This document shows, one piece after another, positions 7,701 through 9,128 of a stretch of DNA of 9,128 bases; positions within the stretch are counted from its first letter, which is position 1, and each line of letters begins with the position of its first letter. A program made the position numbers and the translations under genes. The stretch is from Nitrospirae bacterium GWC2_56_14 (GTDB taxonomy: Bacteria; Nitrospirota; UBA9217). The stretch spans positions 1 to 9,128 of the forward strand of contig MHDY01000258.1 of assembly GCA_001803705.1 (NCBI GenBank), read 5' to 3'. The notes beneath the pieces are model-generated. The model did no database searches, had not been told where the DNA came from, and saw only the letters and a list, made by a program, of their open reading frames with translations.

Positions 7701-8902
7701 ATCTCGAAGATGGTGTCCACCTCAGGGTCGAAATGGGTCGCTCCGGCCGCATGGGCCGAGATCTCGTTGTACACGTGAGCCGTGCCGAGGTAGGCCCCGA
7801 TGAGCTCCCGGGCCGAGCCGGTGGTCCCGATCAGCCCGACGCTGAGATTGCCGGCCTCTGCTGCCATGGCCCGGAGGCATTCGCGCGTCGCCGCCACGGG
7901 ATCGCTCTTCGTGCGGGTGTAGCACGATGAGACCACCCCTTGAGTCGCGGGATCGATCAGGACCGCCTTGGTCGTCGTCGATCCGGCGTCGAGGCCGAGG
8001 ACGAGCAAGCCCTTCGGAGGGGCCTGGCGCGGCAGCGGCGCAATAGCCTTCACCCGGTCCGCAGAGCGGTCGAGCGGGGGGGCGCTGTCCAGGACCTGCT
8101 GCGGCGAGATCTCCGGTGAGCGGAAGCAGGGGTCGTCCCGGGTGAGCAGGGCGCAGCCCCAGGCCTCGAAGAAAAGGCTTTCGGGAACCACGACGAATTC
8201 CGCAGCAGGAAGCTTCTCGCGGAGCGATGCGAGCATGGCGGCGTTGCGGGACAGGCCGCCGATGACCAGCACCCGGTCGAGATCCCGCTGTCCCTGTTCG
8301 AGCAGCGAGATCACCTTGTCGGCCATGCGGTCGTGCAGCGTGTGCAGGATGTCTTCGGTGCGCGCCTCATTGCGGTTGAGCTTGTGGGTGATGTCCGACT
8401 TGCAGTGGACGGAGCACCTGCCCGCCAGGGGCACGACCTTCCCGATGAAGGAGCGGTCGATCGCTTCTTCGAGAGAAAGCCTCATCCGTGTTATTTGCTG
8501 CACAAAGAACTCGCCGCTTCCGGCGGCGCATTTATTGTGCGAAAGCACGTTCGCGATCCTGCCGTCGGTGAGAAGGTAGACCAGGAAAGACTCGCCGCCC
8601 AGCGAAACCACTGCATTAAAGTCGCCCGGCGTCCCTGCCAGGGCCCGCTCGATGGCGGCTACCTCGGTGATGTGCCCCCGGCTGCCGGAGACCCCGTAGT
8701 AGGCCGCGCCGCTGAACTCCTTCTCCAGGAGCAGCTCCGCGAGCGCCTCCATCGGACGGCCCTGGTGGGGCACCACCCGGGTGAAGACCTCATCGCCCCG
8801 CAAGGCGACCGCCTTCACGGAGATGGCGCCGATGTTCACGCCGACGCAGAACGGGTTTAGCGGCTGTTGTTCCGCGTTCAGGAGCGGGGGCAGGCGATTC
8901 AT
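4706..8902 (-). CDS. Fused acyl-CoA dehydratase activase-like protein (two BcrAD/BadFG domains + DUF2229 + HgdB-like C-terminus)
   Basis: A 1398-residue cytoplasmic protein, the usual size for this fused family. Domain 1 (about 17-280) is an ASKHA ATPase fold with NIGAISVKAV, Cys125 in NKCAAGSG and Cys163 in GRCSVHC. Domain 2 (about 300-560) repeats it: GLDAGSTTTKA, Cys425 in NNACSAGTG, Cys465 in KATCAAFINSD. In HgdC these two Cys per subunit hold a [4Fe-4S] cluster between two monomers. A CxxCxxxC knuckle (C584, C587, C591, then C609) leads to DUF2229 from about 652 (IGIPRALL) and an HgdB-like half (e.g. GRECLPLPLC, C1035 and C1041). HgdC hydrolyses ATP to inject one electron into 2-hydroxyacyl-CoA dehydratases or benzoyl-CoA reductases; the role of fused versions is not established. 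Start 8902 has GGGAG five bases upstream; ATG at 8905 is equally in frame but too close. No dehydratase subunits lie nearby. Confidence 0.9.
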   Translation of the reverse strand: MNRLPPLLNAEQQPLNPFCVGVNIGAISVKAVALRGDEVFTRVVPHQGRPMEALAELLLEKEFSGAAYYGVSGSRGHITEVAAIERALAGTPGDFNAVVSLGGESFLVYLLTDGRIANVLSHNKCAAGSGEFFVQQITRMRLSLEEAIDRSFIGKVVPLAGRCSVHCKSDITHKLNRNEARTEDILHTLHDRMADKVISLLEQGQRDLDRVLVIGGLSRNAAMLASLREKLPAAEFVVVPESLFFEAWGCALLTRDDPCFRSPEISPQQVLDSAPPLDRSADRVKAIAPLPRQAPPKGLLVLGLDAGSTTTKAVLIDPATQGVVSSCYTRTKSDPVAATRECLRAMAAEAGNLSVGLIGTTGSARELIGAYLGTAHVYNEISAHAAGATHFDPEVDTIFEIGGQDAKYILLRNGVPIDYAMNNACSAGTGSFLEESAQGDLGITVLEIAGAALSATAPVQLKATCAAFINSDIRIAFQQGQSRENIVAGLVYAIASNYLTKVKGPRGIGKKVFLQGGVALNRAVGHAFAQSVDRTVVIPPDPELMGALGVALLALARSPGRLDPARDLLALAEPEMAPAGSFVCKACGMHCGIDRFEVAGRRFPFGGRCSLYENVWKRNAHIVAAPDLVGQRAEMIFGTVTGEKGPTTPVARVRIGIPRALLTHSLYPLYSAFLSGLGMDVVLSGLDPRGELKSYSGFCFPAQTAHGAVLDLVDQGVDLVFLPHVKRMARSGVCRDSFLCPITQAGPYFLAAAFPDTRFLSPVLDLTRGYECGQEMEELFAQEFGMRCEAIAQAWEEAKHAQLEAERAMRDLGQQALARALFDGRPAVILAGRSYNAYAAEASQSIGRKFSSMGVAAIPADCLAPVEEGPFAWHFSNQILNAMALAKKHPNLFLVCVSNFSCTVDAFTHAEVAAGMGSKPYLILEIDAHTADAGIQTRIEAFLDIVRHYHAAAVVQGAAFSPCRVVGNNQVVRTNGETVSMNDPRVTFYFPNFSEVHTRALAMAFRWMGLHTGEIAPLDRTQLERGLQYTSGRECLPLPLCIGQMLKISESRKPGEIAGYYMLKGGAPCVLDAYLGFLTRFIAEQRVPDLFLFAPTEENGRSAMDRMTLAKNSAQTLIVADLVVEIEHVLRVVGAEGSVDRLMRLWAGIAATESEARFQDELPGFVRQITALPRIKEPRACPKVLVMGDFFTRFSPFFMDGVRDLYTRHGVILKPVDMTDLLHYHTYYGVTDAASGWGMKPGGLALAKAFSRIFQQDGKRYLQNLFAYYLEKRIEDGYRGLFEKTGLLVAGPNDAAAQFEKAAGHVSPQIYGEITPTVGRGLEAEANGYNGIIIIGPFNCLPFRISEAILKPLSIRQGMPILTYESDGYAVSPSILRQVDVHIQQVLAHAVKSGAATV

Positions 8903-8965
8903 CATGGCTCCCTTTCTGATGATATCCCTCGGCAGGAGGGCGTACGGGAATGACGGATTGAAGTA

Positions 8966-8986
8966 AGTATAGCTCGCCTGATCAGG
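8966..8986 (-). promoter_or_regulatory. Candidate -10 box and palindrome upstream of the activase gene
   Basis: TATACT (8971-8966, minus strand) is a fair -10 box, 63 bp before the chosen start. A perfect 10-bp palindrome, CCTGATCAGG (8977-8986), lies in the -10/-35 spacer. The -35 is poor (CTTCAA at 16 bp). The palindrome could be an operator. Weak evidence overall. Confidence 0.25.
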
Positions 8987-9041
8987 GTTGAAGGGAAAAA
9001 TGGAAAGTTTTTTAGCGCCACCCAACCGGCACCGGGGATCG

Positions 9042-9091
9042 GGAAGCAACGGGGTTTCTTTTGCAACGGAAGGAAAACAACGGTTTCTTTT
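9042..9091 (-). repeat. Imperfect direct repeat, period 29 bp
   Basis: AAAAGAAACCGTTGTTTTCC (9091-9072) recurs at 9062-9042 as AAAAGAAACC, two extra C, GTTG, then CTTCC. Two copies only, starting at the stop codon of the upstream gene. No regulator-site family is recognised. Confidence 0.4.
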
Positions 9092-9128
9092 AAGACTGGA
9101 GCACTTCTCTGATCTTTTGCATCAGCTT
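9090..9128 (-). CDS. C-terminal 12 codons of an upstream gene, possibly a response-regulator receiver domain
   Basis: From the right edge one minus-strand frame reads KLMQKIREVLQS followed by TAA (9092-9090). The spacing of Leu/Ile and basic residues resembles the final helix of CheY-like receiver domains, which often end in L-x-x-K-I-R-x-x-L. With only 12 residues the product is a guess, but a gene ending here fits the same-strand arrangement and the gap that follows. Confidence 0.4.
   Translation of the reverse strand, partial: KLMQKIREVLQS

Noticed and set aside
6731..7930. 399-residue plus-strand open frame
   Set aside because: Antisense to the activase gene, whose domains are clear; its protein is Arg/Gly/His-rich with no family features, as expected for a shadow frame in GC-rich DNA.
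8903..9049. N-terminal extension of the activase by 48 residues from ATG at 9049
   Set aside because: The extension has no activase homology that I recognise, while a good ribosome-binding site (AGGGAG) sits just before 8902/8905.
1..9128. CRISPR arrays, tRNA or rRNA genes, insertion sequences, multiheme cytochrome motifs
   Set aside because: I looked for regular repeats, cloverleaf-like segments, transposase motifs and CxxCH in the translated genes and saw none.

Overview
The window is 9.1 kb of moderately GC-rich bacterial DNA in which every supportable gene lies on the minus strand, so the genes are described right to left. The gene content (an ext-type rhodanese/porin set, a ~1400-residue fused acyl-CoA dehydratase activase, a Cache/HAMP chemotaxis receptor) fits an anaerobic, metal- or chalcogen-respiring member of the Desulfobacterota/Geobacter-type lineages. 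That placement is an inference from gene content, not a taxonomic call.

Right edge to 4706: the last 12 codons of an upstream gene (ending KIREVLQS, possibly a receiver domain) enter at the right edge. A 184-190 bp gap follows, holding an imperfect 29-bp-period repeat, a palindrome and a possible -10 box. Next comes one very large gene for a fused acyl-CoA dehydratase activase-like protein: two activase (BcrAD/BadFG) domains in tandem, a four-cysteine knuckle, DUF2229, and an HgdB-like C-terminal half. No dehydratase subunits are visible beside it.

4705 to 4412: an AT-rich intergenic region of 294 bp. It carries a possible hairpin behind the activase, a very good sigma70 promoter with an extended -10, and a small inverted repeat in the predicted 5' leader of the next operon.

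4411 to 1: a four-gene same-strand run with gaps of 24, 73 and 41 bp. It encodes (i) a periplasmic single-domain rhodanese, (ii) a lipoprotein with two rhodanese domains resembling ExtH, (iii) an outer-membrane porin resembling ExtI, and (iv) a methyl-accepting chemotaxis protein that runs off the left edge. The first three look like the rhodanese/porin core of the Geobacter ext electron-conduit and selenite/tellurite-reduction clusters, but no multiheme cytochrome (no CxxCH) is present where extJKL would be expected. The working picture, which is inference, is a cell-envelope module that passes a sulfur, selenium or tellurium species through an outer-membrane channel and handles it on periplasmic rhodaneses, with a chemoreceptor possibly transcribed from the same promoter.

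The most interesting details are in the ExtH-like lipoprotein. A beta-rich module typical of surface or phage proteins appears to be spliced in after the catalytic domain. Its C-terminus is a Gly/Ser tail ending in Cys directly followed by a TGA, which is worth testing as a possible Cys-Sec tail although ordinary termination is the simpler reading.
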